In this document: piece by piece, positions 35,210 to 44,914 of the stretch
How the letters are laid out: each line of letters begins with the position of its first letter
How positions within the stretch are numbered: position 1 is the stretch's first letter
Source of the DNA: an uncultured Helicobacter sp.
GTDB lineage: Bacteria; Campylobacterota; Campylobacteria; Campylobacterales; Helicobacteraceae
DNA length: 64,000 nucleotides
Assembly: GCA_949298825.1 (NCBI GenBank)
Contig: CASFYB010000006.1
Coordinates: 1 to 64,000, forward strand
Reading direction: 5' to 3'
The notes under the pieces: generated by a model
Told to the model about the DNA's origin: nothing
What the model saw: only the letters and a program-made list of their open reading frames with translations
Database searches by the model: none
Translations under genes and position numbers: made by a program

Positions 35210-35228
35210 AAGCAAATATCATTCCAAA
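35210..35228 (-). promoter_or_regulatory. flgB: Sigma-54 type promoter of flgBC
   Basis: On the minus strand TTTGGAATGATATTTGCTT contains GG-N10-GC with flanking TTGG and TTGCTT, an excellent -24/-12 match. The transcript would start about 20 bases before the ATG. RpoN/FlgRS control of rod and hook genes is known in Helicobacter and Campylobacter. Confidence 0.8.
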
Positions 35229-35428
35229 TTGTGGATGAAATGTTTTATATCTATGGACTAGTTGTTTTATTTAAGTATGTAGAAGATTGAGAAAATAAGC
35301 CATACTTTATGATCATTATTTAGATTCTGTAGATTTATTTGACTTTAGCTAGGCTTGAAACTTTATCATGCAAGTTGGTAAAATAGCAGGCATAATTTTC
35401 CCGTTATTTCATCAAAGGCTCTAAATAT

Positions 35429-36598
35429 ATGGCAGATATTAAACTTTTTATTTACTCTGTAATTTTGATTACCATTGGAGTGGTGATGAGCTACTCGCTT
35501 TCAACCTATCCTACAATTCTCTATCATTATGATTCGATGCATTTTTTTACTCGTGAGTTTGGCACAGCTCTGCTTGGCATAGCTTTGATGTGGGGGATCT
35601 CTTACCTAAATATGGATAAGGTGTTTATCAAGTTTGGTTTCATGCTTTTTTTTGGTTCCTTGATATTGGTTTTTATTTTCTCTCTCTTACCAGAATCTAT
35701 CGCCCCTACAATCAGTGGTGCTAAGCGTTGGTTAAAACTACCTTTTATCCCCATCTCTATCGCGCCAGCTGAGTTTTTCAAGGTGGGCTTTGTCTTTTTT
35801 TTGGCATGGAGTTTATCACGCAAATTTAATGATAGGGAGAAATCCCTTCTTGAAGAGATTATTTTACTCATCCCTTATGCACTCTTTTTTATCGTTATAT
35901 TATTTTTTATTGCGTTTTTGCAAAATGATTTGGGACAGACTGTATTGCTTGGATTGGTGATGCTTGGATTGATATTGGTTTCTGGTGGAAGTATACGAGT
36001 GATACTTTTTTGTTTTGTGATGGTTGGTATTGGAGCAGCTTTGGCTATTTTACCACGACCTCATCGTTTAGAGAGGCTTAGGGCATGGTGGGCTAGTGTG
36101 CAAGACCCTATTCTTGCTTTTTTGCCAAATAATGTGGCCAATTTATTGCGTACAGAGAACTTGCCAGAGCCCTATCAGATCCACAATGCCACAAATGCTA
36201 TTTTAAATGGTCATTTTATGGGCCAGGGGATTGGCGATGGAGTGGTGAAGTTGGGATTCTTATCAGATGTGCATACAGATATGGTGCTTGCAGGGATAAC
36301 TGAGGAAACTGGTTTTTTTGGATTATTCTTGTGCTTTTTCTTTTTCTTTGTGGTTTTGCTTAGAATCTTTAAGATTGCTAATCGTCTTGATCAAAAATCA
36401 CATTGTCTTTTTTGTATCGGTGCTGGATTGTTGATTGGTATTTCACTTTTGATTAATGCACTTGGTATTGCCTCTATCATCCCGCTTAAAGGGATTGCCG
36501 TGCCTTTTCTTAGCTATGGGGGCAGCTCACTTTTGGCAAATTGTATTTTATTGGGGATAGTCTTAGCCCTTTCTAAAAAAGCTAAGACTTTAAATTAG
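35429..36598 (+). CDS. ftsW: Septal peptidoglycan glycosyltransferase FtsW/RodA family
   Basis: A 389-residue SEDS protein with ten helices. The segments AKRWLKLPFIPISIAPAEFFK, PHRLERLRAWW, GHFMGQGIGDG and AVPFLSYGGSSL are family signatures. It polymerises glycan strands from lipid II. The position next to flgB and ftsI favours FtsW over RodA, though the family assignment is firmer than the choice between the two. A TGGTAAAAT element about 48 bases upstream may be its promoter. Confidence 0.88.
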   Translation: MADIKLFIYSVILITIGVVMSYSLSTYPTILYHYDSMHFFTREFGTALLGIALMWGISYLNMDKVFIKFGFMLFFGSLILVFIFSLLPESIAPTISGAKRWLKLPFIPISIAPAEFFKVGFVFFLAWSLSRKFNDREKSLLEEIILLIPYALFFIVILFFIAFLQNDLGQTVLLGLVMLGLILVSGGSIRVILFCFVMVGIGAALAILPRPHRLERLRAWWASVQDPILAFLPNNVANLLRTENLPEPYQIHNATNAILNGHFMGQGIGDGVVKLGFLSDVHTDMVLAGITEETGFFGLFLCFFFFFVVLLRIFKIANRLDQKSHCLFCIGAGLLIGISLLINALGIASIIPLKGIAVPFLSYGGSSLLANCILLGIVLALSKKAKTLN

Positions 36599-36599
36599 A

Positions 36600-37502
36600 T
36601 TAGCTATTTAGGCCTTTGTCATTTTGGCCATTATTTTGTGAGAACTTAACATAGATAGATAGGCCTATTAATAGCAGAGAAACCCCGCCAATCAGATAGA
36701 CTGCAAAAATAATTTTATCTGGCTCATTAATGGCAAATTTAAATACAAGCATTAAAGATTCTATAGCAAGGGCAATAATAATAGAGGCTAAGAATCTCAC
36801 CATTGTTTGCTGGAATGGTCTGGAATAGTTTTCTGCATTTTTGCCTAAAACCTCTTCTTCAAATATTGCTTTCACAAGGTCAAAGATAGCCAGAGCTAAG
36901 GTTAGCTGGATGATGGCTTTAAAAATCTCATCAATATCAAAGTGGCTAAAGTGTGTAAGTGCTGTATAAAAACTTAGCATCCCCTTGCAGCATAGAAGGA
37001 TACAAACTAGGCTAAGAATAATAGATAGTGCTCCATAAACTACAGTGCTTAATACCCCAGCAGTATCAGCAAATTTTGAAGGGGCACTAATGGATATGGC
37101 TGTTTTTAGATCTAGATCAATACAGACGATGTAAATAAGCTCACGTTTATGATTATAAACTGGATAAGAAGCTGTGACAACAAGTTTGTCATCCTCTGCT
37201 GTGGGGTAGGGGTTTGTAATGATGCATTTACCCTCCCTAACTGCTTCATAGTAATAAGCCCTATCAGCAAAATTTTCTGTACAGGTGATGCCTTGGGAAT
37301 TAATCTCATTGCCTCTAGAATCTAAAATATATATGTTTGAAAATGCATCAATTTCATCTTTAATTTTTTCAATCCCTGATAAAACACTTTTTAGGCTCGT
37401 AGATGGGATATGATTTTGGATATTTTGAGTAAAAAGATAATGCATATAAGCACGCAGCTCATAGCGAACTTTACGATAAATGAGAATATCGCGTGAAAGC
37501 AT
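36600..37502 (-). CDS. Membrane protein with Cache/PDC sensor domain, no output domain
   Basis: A 300-residue protein. Residues about 45-150 look like a PDC/Cache ligand-binding domain (NIYILDSRGNEI, DRAYYYEAVREGKCIITNP, LVVTASYPVYN). Four hydrophobic segments follow (about 150-300). No N-terminal helix precedes the sensor-like domain, and a stop codon closes the frame just before the start, so no longer form exists. No kinase, cyclase or methyl-accepting part is present. It may sense small molecules through a partner; function unknown. Confidence 0.6.
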   Translation of the reverse strand: MLSRDILIYRKVRYELRAYMHYLFTQNIQNHIPSTSLKSVLSGIEKIKDEIDAFSNIYILDSRGNEINSQGITCTENFADRAYYYEAVREGKCIITNPYPTAEDDKLVVTASYPVYNHKRELIYIVCIDLDLKTAISISAPSKFADTAGVLSTVVYGALSIILSLVCILLCCKGMLSFYTALTHFSHFDIDEIFKAIIQLTLALAIFDLVKAIFEEEVLGKNAENYSRPFQQTMVRFLASIIIALAIESLMLVFKFAINEPDKIIFAVYLIGGVSLLLIGLSIYVKFSQNNGQNDKGLNS

Positions 37503-37669
37503 AAAGACTCCTCACTTTATAATTTTGTAGCCTATATTATAGTATTTTGAAAGTTTGATAAAGGGATAAAATTGCCAAATTATTTTCTTGTTGGCTTAAA
37601 ACCGGCTATAAAAGATAACTTTTTGGCTTGTGGTAGAATCTAAATTCTAATTTTTAGTAAGGAAGTTGG

Positions 37670-38737
37670 ATGCTGTATTATTTGTATTCAGAATTTGGAA
37701 TCAATGTCTTTAGATATATCACAGTTAGGGCGGGGATAAGCTTTTTTTTGGCATTTTTTTTATGTGCTTTTTTGATGCCTTATTTTATTGCTTGGGCTAA
37801 GAAGAAGAACGCCCAGCAGCCTATTTCAGAGTTTGTCCCTTCTCATAAGAGTAAGGCTAAAACCCCAACAATGGGGGGTATTGTTTTTGTGTTTTCAAGC
37901 ATTATAGCTGCACTCTTATGTGCTCAGATTACCAATCCTTTTGTGTGGCTTGGGTTTATAGTGCTTTTTGGTTTTGGCCTTATTGGTGCGCAGGATGATT
38001 ATGTCAAGATTTCAGCCAAGAGTAATGCAGGCATTTCAGCTAAAAGCAAGATGGCATTGCTTTTTGTATTATCTTTAGGTGTGACACTTTATTTGTATTA
38101 TGGTATTGGTATGGATTCTAGCCTGTATCTCCCTTTTGCTAAGAAGCCATTTTTGCATCTAGGTAGCATTCCTTTATTGAGCTGTGCTTTTTGGGTGCTC
38201 GTATTTTTGGCTACAACAAATGCAGTTAATATCACAGATGGACTGGATGGACTAGCTACAGTGCCTAGTATTTGCGCACTTTTTAGCCTTTCAGTTTTTG
38301 TCTATATTGCAGGGAACTATGAGCTTGCGCACTATCTTTTATGGCCAAGGGTAGTGGATGCTGGAGAGCTTTTTATTTTATCAGTCGCTCTTATTGGCGC
38401 ACTTTTTGGATTCTTGTGGTATAACGCTCATCCAGCTCAAATTTTTATGGGCGATTCTGGTAGTTTGGCTGTAGGTGGATTTATCGCTTATATGGCCATT
38501 GTTTCAAATAATGAGATCTTGCTTTTATTAATCGGGTTTATTTTTGTTGTTGAGACCTTATCGGTGATTTTGCAGATTGGTAGCTATAAAACTAGAAATA
38601 AAAAGATTTTTTTAATGGCTCCCATTCATCATCATTTTGAAAAGAAGGGTTGGGCAGAAAATAAGATCATTGTTCGTTTTTGGATCATTGCGATTTTAAG
38701 CAATATTATCGCGCTTATGAGCGTAAAAATCAGGTGA
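37670..38737 (+). CDS. mraY: Phospho-N-acetylmuramoyl-pentapeptide transferase
   Basis: A 355-residue, ten-helix enzyme that makes lipid I from UDP-MurNAc-pentapeptide. [31 protein letters not shown] and [16 protein letters not shown] contain the conserved aspartates and substrate loops; [13 protein letters not shown] is near the end. murD follows after three bases. Confidence 0.97.
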   Translation: MLYYLYSEFGINVFRYITVRAGISFFLAFFLCAFLMPYFIAWAKKKNAQQPISEFVPSHKSKAKTPTMGGIVFVFSSIIAALLCAQITNPFVWLGFIVLFGFGLIGAQDDYVKISAKSNAGISAKSKMALLFVLSLGVTLYLYYGIGMDSSLYLPFAKKPFLHLGSIPLLSCAFWVLVFLATTNAVNITDGLDGLATVPSICALFSLSVFVYIAGNYELAHYLLWPRVVDAGELFILSVALIGALFGFLWYNAHPAQIFMGDSGSLAVGGFIAYMAIVSNNEILLLLIGFIFVVETLSVILQIGSYKTRNKKIFLMAPIHHHFEKKGWAENKIIVRFWIIAILSNIIALMSVKIR

Positions 38738-38740
38738 TTT

Positions 38741-40042
38741 ATGATTTTAAAAAATGTAGGTATTATAGGTTATGGGGTGACCACTAAGCCTCTTGTGCAA
38801 TTTCTAAGAGATAGGGGTATTTTTAATTATATTTATGATGATAGGATGCAAGAGCCATCTAGTTTAAATCTGGCTTTTTTAGATTTAGCAGGCTTTATTG
38901 ATAATTTGCAGAATCTTGATTGTGTGATCACTTCTCCTGGCATCCCACCAAGCCACCCTATAATAAAGAATGTCCAATCTAGCCAAATCCCTCTATTTTC
39001 AGAATATGATTTTTTTGAAAAGATAGCTTGTAGGGCTTTTGAAAATATCCCAGGTTTTTTAAAGCCTTTAGAGATTTGGATAAGCGGTACTAATGGAAAG
39101 ACGACAACCACACAAATGCTTGAGTTTTTGCTGGCTAAGCATGGTGGGGTTTGTGGTGGAAATATAGGCACGCCCCTAGCCACTCTTTATAATCAACTAG
39201 AAATGGCAAAAAAAGAAGCATTATGGATATTAGAAACAAGCTCTTTTATGCTGCATTATACGCATCTAGCTTTACCCAAGATTTATATTTTATTGCCAGT
39301 ATTTGAGGATCATATTACCTGGCATGGTAGTTTTGATGCATATGTTCATGACAAGTTAAGCATTTTATCTCGTTTGGATTCTGGGCATATTGCTATTATT
39401 CCTTCAGCCTTATCTGATCATCCTTTGTGTCTAGAGACTAAGGCTAGGGTTTATTATTATTCATGCGCGCAGGATCTAAATAAAAGCTTTGATTTAAAGC
39501 TAGAGATAAGTGCTTTTAAGGAGCCTTTTTTGCTAGATGCAGCACTTGCTTTAAGCGCGCTAAAGCTTTTGTTTGAAGAAGATGGGGTAGAAGAGTTAAA
39601 TAATTTTAGAATCGCCGCTCATCGCTTGGAGGAATTTTTTGATTCTAAAGGGAGATTATGGGTGGATGATTCAAAAGGGACAAATGTTGATGCTAGTATC
39701 GCTGCTATTTTGCGCTATCAGGATAAGCCAAAGATACATCTAATCCTTGGTGGAGATGATAAGGGGGCAAATTTGCAACCACTTTTTAAAAATGCAGCCA
39801 CACTTAAAGATAGGATCAGAATCTATGGCATCGGTTCTAATGCTGATCATCTGGAGATGCTAGCAGAAGAGTTTGATTTGCAATATAGTCAATGTTTAGA
39901 GCTTGAAGTGGCAGTAAATAGGATTAAAAGTGTTTTGCAAAATGATGAGGTGGCTTTATTGAGTCCAGCTGCTGCGAGTTTGGATCAATTTAGCTCTTAT
40001 AAGGAACGCGGAGATAAATTTCGTGCTTTAGCATTATCATAG
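38741..40042 (+). CDS. murD: UDP-N-acetylmuramoylalanine-D-glutamate ligase
   Basis: A 433-residue Mur ligase adding D-glutamate. The N-terminal domain begins KNVGIIGYGVTTKPL; the ATP loop is ISGTNGKTTTT (about 115-125); ETSSFML and WVDDSKGTNVDAS are the later motifs. It is immediately downstream of mraY and followed after seven bases by a Crp-type regulator gene. Confidence 0.95.
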   Translation: MILKNVGIIGYGVTTKPLVQFLRDRGIFNYIYDDRMQEPSSLNLAFLDLAGFIDNLQNLDCVITSPGIPPSHPIIKNVQSSQIPLFSEYDFFEKIACRAFENIPGFLKPLEIWISGTNGKTTTTQMLEFLLAKHGGVCGGNIGTPLATLYNQLEMAKKEALWILETSSFMLHYTHLALPKIYILLPVFEDHITWHGSFDAYVHDKLSILSRLDSGHIAIIPSALSDHPLCLETKARVYYYSCAQDLNKSFDLKLEISAFKEPFLLDAALALSALKLLFEEDGVEELNNFRIAAHRLEEFFDSKGRLWVDDSKGTNVDASIAAILRYQDKPKIHLILGGDDKGANLQPLFKNAATLKDRIRIYGIGSNADHLEMLAEEFDLQYSQCLELEVAVNRIKSVLQNDEVALLSPAAASLDQFSSYKERGDKFRALALS

Positions 40043-40049
40043 GATTTTT

Positions 40050-40670
40050 ATGGAATTAAAATCTGAGCTTTTGGAGCTTTTTGAAAAGATCGGCACACAT
40101 AAAAGTTTTAAAAAGGATAGTATTCTATTTTTTGAAGGACAAAAGGCAGTGGAGATGATCCTGCTTTTAAAGGGTTGTGTGCGTTTATATAAGACAGATT
40201 CTTTAGGCAGAGTGATTAATATTCATTTTTTAAGAGCTACTAACTTTATTGCAGAAATGCCAGTTTTTGAAGGCTTAGACTATCCAGCTAGCGCAGTTTG
40301 TGAAAGTGATTGTGAGGTTATTTTTATTGGATTTGAAAGCTTTAAAAAGCACTGTTTGCAAGATGAGAGGATAGGGCTACTTTTAATGCGTTCTTTGATG
40401 GCTAAGATTCGCTATTTAGAAAAAATGATTAATGAAAATTTCCAATATGATGTGCGTATGCGTTTGGTTGGGTTTTTATTGCAAAATAGTGCTAATATCC
40501 AGCAATTTTCTCAAAAAGATATTGCTAAGATGATTAATACCACACCAGAAACCCTTAGTCGTATGATAAAAAAACTTAAGGATGAGGGTTTGATTATGAC
40601 CATTAAGGGTAGAATCCAAATTTTAGATATGATGGCATTGAAAAAAGAGCAAGAGGAAAAAATAGCGTGA
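40050..40670 (+). CDS. Crp/Fnr family transcriptional regulator
   Basis: A 206-residue regulator with an N-terminal cyclic-nucleotide-binding-like domain (residues about 15-120; LLKGCVRLYKTDSLGRV, NFIAEMPVFEG) and a C-terminal winged helix-turn-helix (FSQKDIAKMINTTPETLSRMIKKLKDEGLI). No four-cysteine cluster of the Fnr kind is present (Cys at about 42, 83, 87, 100), so it is not a clear oxygen sensor. The ligand is unknown. It sits between cell-wall genes and three outer-membrane protein genes, whose first gene overlaps it by four bases. Confidence 0.85.
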   Translation: MELKSELLELFEKIGTHKSFKKDSILFFEGQKAVEMILLLKGCVRLYKTDSLGRVINIHFLRATNFIAEMPVFEGLDYPASAVCESDCEVIFIGFESFKKHCLQDERIGLLLMRSLMAKIRYLEKMINENFQYDVRMRLVGFLLQNSANIQQFSQKDIAKMINTTPETLSRMIKKLKDEGLIMTIKGRIQILDMMALKKEQEEKIA

Positions 40671-41350
40671 AAAAAATATCAGCATTGCTGCTAATGTTTT
40701 TTATAGCTGTGGATAATATGCAAGGAGCGCATAAATCAGAATCTAAGGATTTAAAAATCAATTATGATACCTTGGATTATAAGTATTATCCCTATATTAT
40801 GTTTTATGGGGATAGTAGCGATGAGGCGATTGCTGAATTGATCAAAAATATAGATAATGGCCAGAGCAAAAGCGGGTTGTTTTTAGGCGTGGCTTTAGGA
40901 GGGATGAGTGATGTAGGCACAGGGGATCAAAGCATGCGTCTATCCTATGGGGCCAAGCTTGGCTACCAAAGTTTTTTGCCCTCATTTTTTGAGCGTCTCT
41001 CTAAGCCTGGGATGTTAGGCGGGAGGATTTATATTGAGTATCATTCTGTTATGAATCAAAAAGGTTTATTTGGCGCAGAGAAGTTTTCTAATATCTCTTT
41101 AGCCTATGATTTGCTTTTAGACTTGCCTGTTATGTCAAAATGGGATGCGGGTATAATTGTAGGGTTAGGCGTGGGTAGCTCAGTGTATGGACATGAGGCA
41201 AACTCTCATGCAAGTATGCTGGTGAATGTGGGATTTGGGACCTCATTTTTAAAACATAATCGCCTAGACTTTGAGCTTAAAGTCATCCCATCTTTGAGCT
41301 TTGATTGGTTTGGAGCGATTTTTACTTTTGGATATAACTATGTTTTTTAA
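40667..41350 (+). CDS. Outer-membrane protein, Helicobacter type (1 of 3)
   Basis: A 227-residue protein. The start is GTG 40667 (GTGA overlap with the regulator stop); the signal peptide is KKISALLLMFFIAVDNMQGA. The mature part alternates beta-strands (LFLGVALGGMSDVG, AGIIVGLGVGSSVYG) and ends in TFGYNYVF, the aromatic end expected of a barrel protein. The conserved place before the M23 peptidase and minC matches a group of H. pylori outer-membrane proteins (HP1055-HP1057 by memory). Confidence 0.7.
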   Translation: MKKISALLLMFFIAVDNMQGAHKSESKDLKINYDTLDYKYYPYIMFYGDSSDEAIAELIKNIDNGQSKSGLFLGVALGGMSDVGTGDQSMRLSYGAKLGYQSFLPSFFERLSKPGMLGGRIYIEYHSVMNQKGLFGAEKFSNISLAYDLLLDLPVMSKWDAGIIVGLGVGSSVYGHEANSHASMLVNVGFGTSFLKHNRLDFELKVIPSLSFDWFGAIFTFGYNYVF

Positions 41351-42005
41351 GCACATTGTATGTATCATCTTAAGTTTTTTGTTTGCTTTAGTATTGCATG
41401 CCCAAGAAGAGGATAATGCTTTGGATATGGATGCTAAGAAGCGCAAAGAGCGGTATTTCCTTGCTGCTCAGCTTGAAGAGATCAAATCTGAACAAAAAAA
41501 GACAAAGAAGATTCTTGATAAGAATGGCTTTTTTATCAGCGGGGGTATAGGGAGTGGGGAGTTCTCCCAAAATCTTGATATACATTATCCTTTGATGTTT
41601 GCACTTAAAGGTGGCTATCAAAAAAGCTTTGGTAATACGCCTATGGGTGTGCGTGTATATGGTGAGTTTGATCTTATTGGCATCCCTGTTAAACCTTTGA
41701 ACTTTTATCATACTACTAGTATTAATCTAGATGCTACGATGGACTTTTTATTGGATAAAAACTTCTCTTATGGGGTTGGATTCTTTGCTGGTATTGGGCT
41801 TGGTGGGGTATATGGCTATATAGATAGACAAGTCTTGGGCCTTTGGAGTAGTTTTTTTAATTTTGGTATTAGTGCTATTATGAATATAAGGCATCGTATC
41901 GAGTTTGGCATACGTCTGCCATCAGCATCTAAACTAAAAGTAAGAAATTTTGAAGATATTAATGCTTCAAAAATGTTTTTTGCTAGCTATTTGTATAAAT
42001 TTTAG
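41340..42005 (+). CDS. Outer-membrane protein, Helicobacter type (2 of 3)
   Basis: A 221-residue protein with signal peptide MFFKHIVCIILSFLFALVLHAQ. I choose ATG 41340, which overlaps the previous gene's end by 11 bases, since the upstream reading gives no signal peptide. The barrel-like part contains GFFISGGIGSGEF and FGVRVYGEFD-like strands and ends ASYLYKF. It resembles its two neighbours in layout and probably arose by duplication. Confidence 0.7.
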   Translation: MFFKHIVCIILSFLFALVLHAQEEDNALDMDAKKRKERYFLAAQLEEIKSEQKKTKKILDKNGFFISGGIGSGEFSQNLDIHYPLMFALKGGYQKSFGNTPMGVRVYGEFDLIGIPVKPLNFYHTTSINLDATMDFLLDKNFSYGVGFFAGIGLGGVYGYIDRQVLGLWSSFFNFGISAIMNIRHRIEFGIRLPSASKLKVRNFEDINASKMFFASYLYKF

Positions 42006-42014
42006 GGGCACTTG

Positions 42015-42899
42015 ATGAAAAAGATTATAGTCTCATTTTTATGTCTTGGTTTATTGATCGCGGAGAATCTAGATGTAGAGATTGAGAATCTTAAAAATGA
42101 GATTAAATCTTATGGAATGGAGCCAAAGATCCCATTTAAAAAGCCTGAAAATAAAAAGCATAGTAAAAATGGACTTTTTATCGGAGTGATGGGGGCTATA
42201 GGATCTGTGCAAAATAGCTATGAGGATGGAAAATATAATGCTATTAATAGTGTCCAGGGGGCTCATAATACAGGGGTTTTGCAAAGTTTTTCTGATTCTT
42301 CGTTGCTTTTTATGTTTGGGGGCAAGATCGGTTATCAGAACTTTTTTATCCCCTATTTTGGCACTCGTATTTATGGAGATTTGTTAGCAGGGGGAGGTAG
42401 GACTTATAGAGGTGGCAAATTGATTGGTACTACTCAATATGCCTTAGGTGGACTTAATCTTGATTTGATGGGTGAGTATAAGATCAAAGAAGGCTATGAG
42501 ATCGGAGGGTTTGTAGGATTTGGATTTGGGGTGATGCTTTTAAGCGATAAGCTTGCTTCTCCTCAAAGTGTACTTTTACCAACAGCAAGCACGGTCTTTG
42601 ATGATGGTAGTGGAGCCACGCCTATAGGATCTGCACAGAGTAAGGGAAATATCTTATGGAAAAACTTATTGCAGGTAGACTACACTTTTAATGTGGGCGT
42701 GAGTTTTGCGCTTTTTAACCACCATCGTTTTGAATTGGGCGTAAAGATACCTGTGACCTATCTTAAACTAGGGTTAGAATCGCCTGCAACCTATCGAGTG
42801 AGTACAAATAAGGGCGATAAAGAAGTGAGTTTAAATAGTGGAGATTTAAGTTTTAAACGCACAAGTTATGTAACCTTTAGCTATATTTATTTATTTTGA
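42015..42899 (+). CDS. Outer-membrane protein, Helicobacter type (3 of 3)
   Basis: A 294-residue protein with signal peptide MKKIIVSFLCLGLLIAENL. ATG 42015 is preferred to TTG 42012, with AGGGG upstream. Strand segments GLFIGVMGAIGSVQNSY, YFGTRIYGDLLAGGG, GGFVGFGFGVMLL and a final VTFSYIYLF (terminal Phe) identify a barrel. It lies between the previous barrel gene and the M23 peptidase. Confidence 0.72.
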   Translation: MKKIIVSFLCLGLLIAENLDVEIENLKNEIKSYGMEPKIPFKKPENKKHSKNGLFIGVMGAIGSVQNSYEDGKYNAINSVQGAHNTGVLQSFSDSSLLFMFGGKIGYQNFFIPYFGTRIYGDLLAGGGRTYRGGKLIGTTQYALGGLNLDLMGEYKIKEGYEIGGFVGFGFGVMLLSDKLASPQSVLLPTASTVFDDGSGATPIGSAQSKGNILWKNLLQVDYTFNVGVSFALFNHHRFELGVKIPVTYLKLGLESPATYRVSTNKGDKEVSLNSGDLSFKRTSYVTFSYIYLF

Positions 42900-42935
42900 A
42901 ACTTAATGTAGAATCCATTTTATAAAGGATTGGAA

Positions 42936-44342
42936 ATGAGATTGAAGACATGGCTTAAGTTTTTATTTCTAGCACTTATTGTGTATTTTGGATATTGGGT
43001 GTATCACTCAAGATTTTTTGAAAAAAATCCCCCCAAAGTGCGCTTGATGGTGCAAATAGGAAGCGAAGAAAAAGAAGTGCAAGAGGGTGATAACTTCTGG
43101 AATCCACATCGTGATATGGTCGTTTATATGAGCGATGAGAGTGGTATTAGAAGCTATAGCATAGTGGTAAAAGATGCTCAAGGCAAGATTTTAGCCCAGA
43201 AGCAAGAAGCTATTATCAAGCGTCCAGAGCATATTAAGGTCGCATTGCCAAAGCCAGATATTCAGCTTAAAGAGGATGATAAAGTAATTTATGAGATAAG
43301 CGTTAATGACTGGAGTAATGCTCATTTTTTTAGTGGTAATACAACAAAGCTTAATTTTAACTTTACAATCGATACGGAATCTCCAGTAGTAAGAATGGTG
43401 GCTACATCTTATAAAATCTCTTATGGTGGAAGTGCGCTTTTAGTTTTTAAGATCAATGATAAATCTACCAAAGAAGTGCGTGTGAGTAATGGTGAGGATC
43501 ACTTTAAGGCCTATCCATTTTTAAAAGAGGGCTATTATGCCTTAATTATCGCATGGCCTGTGAAAAATAAAATTTTTGCTGGAAATATCACTGCTATTGA
43601 TAAGGCATGGAATGTTAAAAAAGTAGCCATCCCTATCATCAAAGATCCTAATGTACGCTATCGTTATTCTGATATTAAAGTGACAGATCAATTTTTAAAC
43701 ACTAAGCTTGATAATCTTGTCAATATTATAGGTGAGCGCAGCACCAATAGTTTTTCTAATAGTCTTGAAAAGTTTAAATACATCAATGAATATATCCGCG
43801 CTAAGGATGAAAATGTAATTACTGGCGTAACACAATCTGTAGAATATCCAGGGTATTTAAAACCTATAAATTTTAATGTGTTTTTACCACTTAAGAAGTT
43901 CCAGGTTGTGGGTAGTTTTGGGGATCATCGCACCTATCTTTACAAAGATAGAAAATTTTCACAATCCATGCATCTTGGGCTAGATATAGCTAATTTTAAA
44001 AATGCACCTATAACAACTAGCAATGCTGGAAAGGTGCTTTTTACTGGCTTGCTTGGCGTGTATGGAAATACGACAATTATTGATCATGGCTTTGGCTTAG
44101 CTTCGCTTTATTCCCATCAGTCTAGCTTTGAAGTCAAGCCTGGGGACTTGGTGAATGTACATAGCGAGATAGGTCGTACAGGGCAGACTGGATGGGCATT
44201 TGGCGATCATTTGCATTTAGGCATTTTAGTGCAGGGGCAGATGGCTCGTGTGGCTGAATGGATGGATGCTAAGTGGATTAAAACAAATATTACCGATGTT
44301 TTTATGCGAGCGCAAAATATTATTCAAAATGATGAGGATTAA
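42936..44342 (+). CDS. M23 family peptidoglycan endopeptidase
   Basis: A 468-residue protein with an N-terminal membrane helix (about 5-22), a long periplasmic spacer (about 30-330) and a C-terminal LytM domain. Metal ligands are in MHLGLDIA (His and Asp) and GDHLHLGIL (HxH); SLYSHQS supplies a further His. It is expected to cut peptide crosslinks in peptidoglycan, for shape or division. ATG 42936 has AAAGGA ideally spaced; the TTG at 42930 overlaps that site. In H. pylori the gene before minC is of this type. Confidence 0.88.
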   Translation: MRLKTWLKFLFLALIVYFGYWVYHSRFFEKNPPKVRLMVQIGSEEKEVQEGDNFWNPHRDMVVYMSDESGIRSYSIVVKDAQGKILAQKQEAIIKRPEHIKVALPKPDIQLKEDDKVIYEISVNDWSNAHFFSGNTTKLNFNFTIDTESPVVRMVATSYKISYGGSALLVFKINDKSTKEVRVSNGEDHFKAYPFLKEGYYALIIAWPVKNKIFAGNITAIDKAWNVKKVAIPIIKDPNVRYRYSDIKVTDQFLNTKLDNLVNIIGERSTNSFSNSLEKFKYINEYIRAKDENVITGVTQSVEYPGYLKPINFNVFLPLKKFQVVGSFGDHRTYLYKDRKFSQSMHLGLDIANFKNAPITTSNAGKVLFTGLLGVYGNTTIIDHGFGLASLYSHQSSFEVKPGDLVNVHSEIGRTGQTGWAFGDHLHLGILVQGQMARVAEWMDAKWIKTNITDVFMRAQNIIQNDED

Positions 44343-44906
44343 ATGGTAAAGACTAAGCAAAAAAATATTCGTATTTTTGAGATTGATAATAGTGATGATA
44401 GAGCATGTTCTGAGTTTTTGACCAAAAATGCCCCTTTGCTAAAAGACTATCTCATTTTTTTTGCGACTACACCTAGTGAATTTTTAGCCAATGTGTGCAT
44501 AGATTTGGGCTTAGATTATTTTATCCCTAATAATCGCTTGTTTACTCAAGCTCCTCAAGTATCCCTAAATCAGGAAAGAGAAAATAAAGCACCTTTAAAT
44601 ATCATCTCTCGGGCTATAAGAAGTGGAGAGGAGATAGAGAGTAGTGGAGATTTGATAATTTGTGGAAATGTACATAATGGCGCTAGAATCTATGCAGAGG
44701 GAAATTTAATGATTTTTGGGCGATGTGAGGGTAGAGTAGAGTGTGGGGGTGAATATTTAATTTTAAAGTCGATTACTTCTAATCAAGTGATTTTTTCTGG
44801 ACAGATTTTTTCTTCTGCTATGCTTGAGAGGATAAATCAGAATCCTAATTCCCCAAAGCTTATTGTGCGTAATGGAGAATTCATCACGATCAAAGAAATT
44901 GAGTGA
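44343..44906 (+). CDS. minC: Septum site-determining protein MinC
   Basis: A 187-residue inhibitor of FtsZ assembly. The C-terminal beta-helix shows the MinC repeats ([57 protein letters not shown]). The N-terminal domain is divergent, as in other epsilonproteobacteria. It lies directly after the M23 peptidase and overlaps the lpxC reading frame start region. Confidence 0.92.
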   Translation: MVKTKQKNIRIFEIDNSDDRACSEFLTKNAPLLKDYLIFFATTPSEFLANVCIDLGLDYFIPNNRLFTQAPQVSLNQERENKAPLNIISRAIRSGEEIESSGDLIICGNVHNGARIYAEGNLMIFGRCEGRVECGGEYLILKSITSNQVIFSGQIFSSAMLERINQNPNSPKLIVRNGEFITIKEIE

Positions 44907-44914
44907 GGAAAGCT

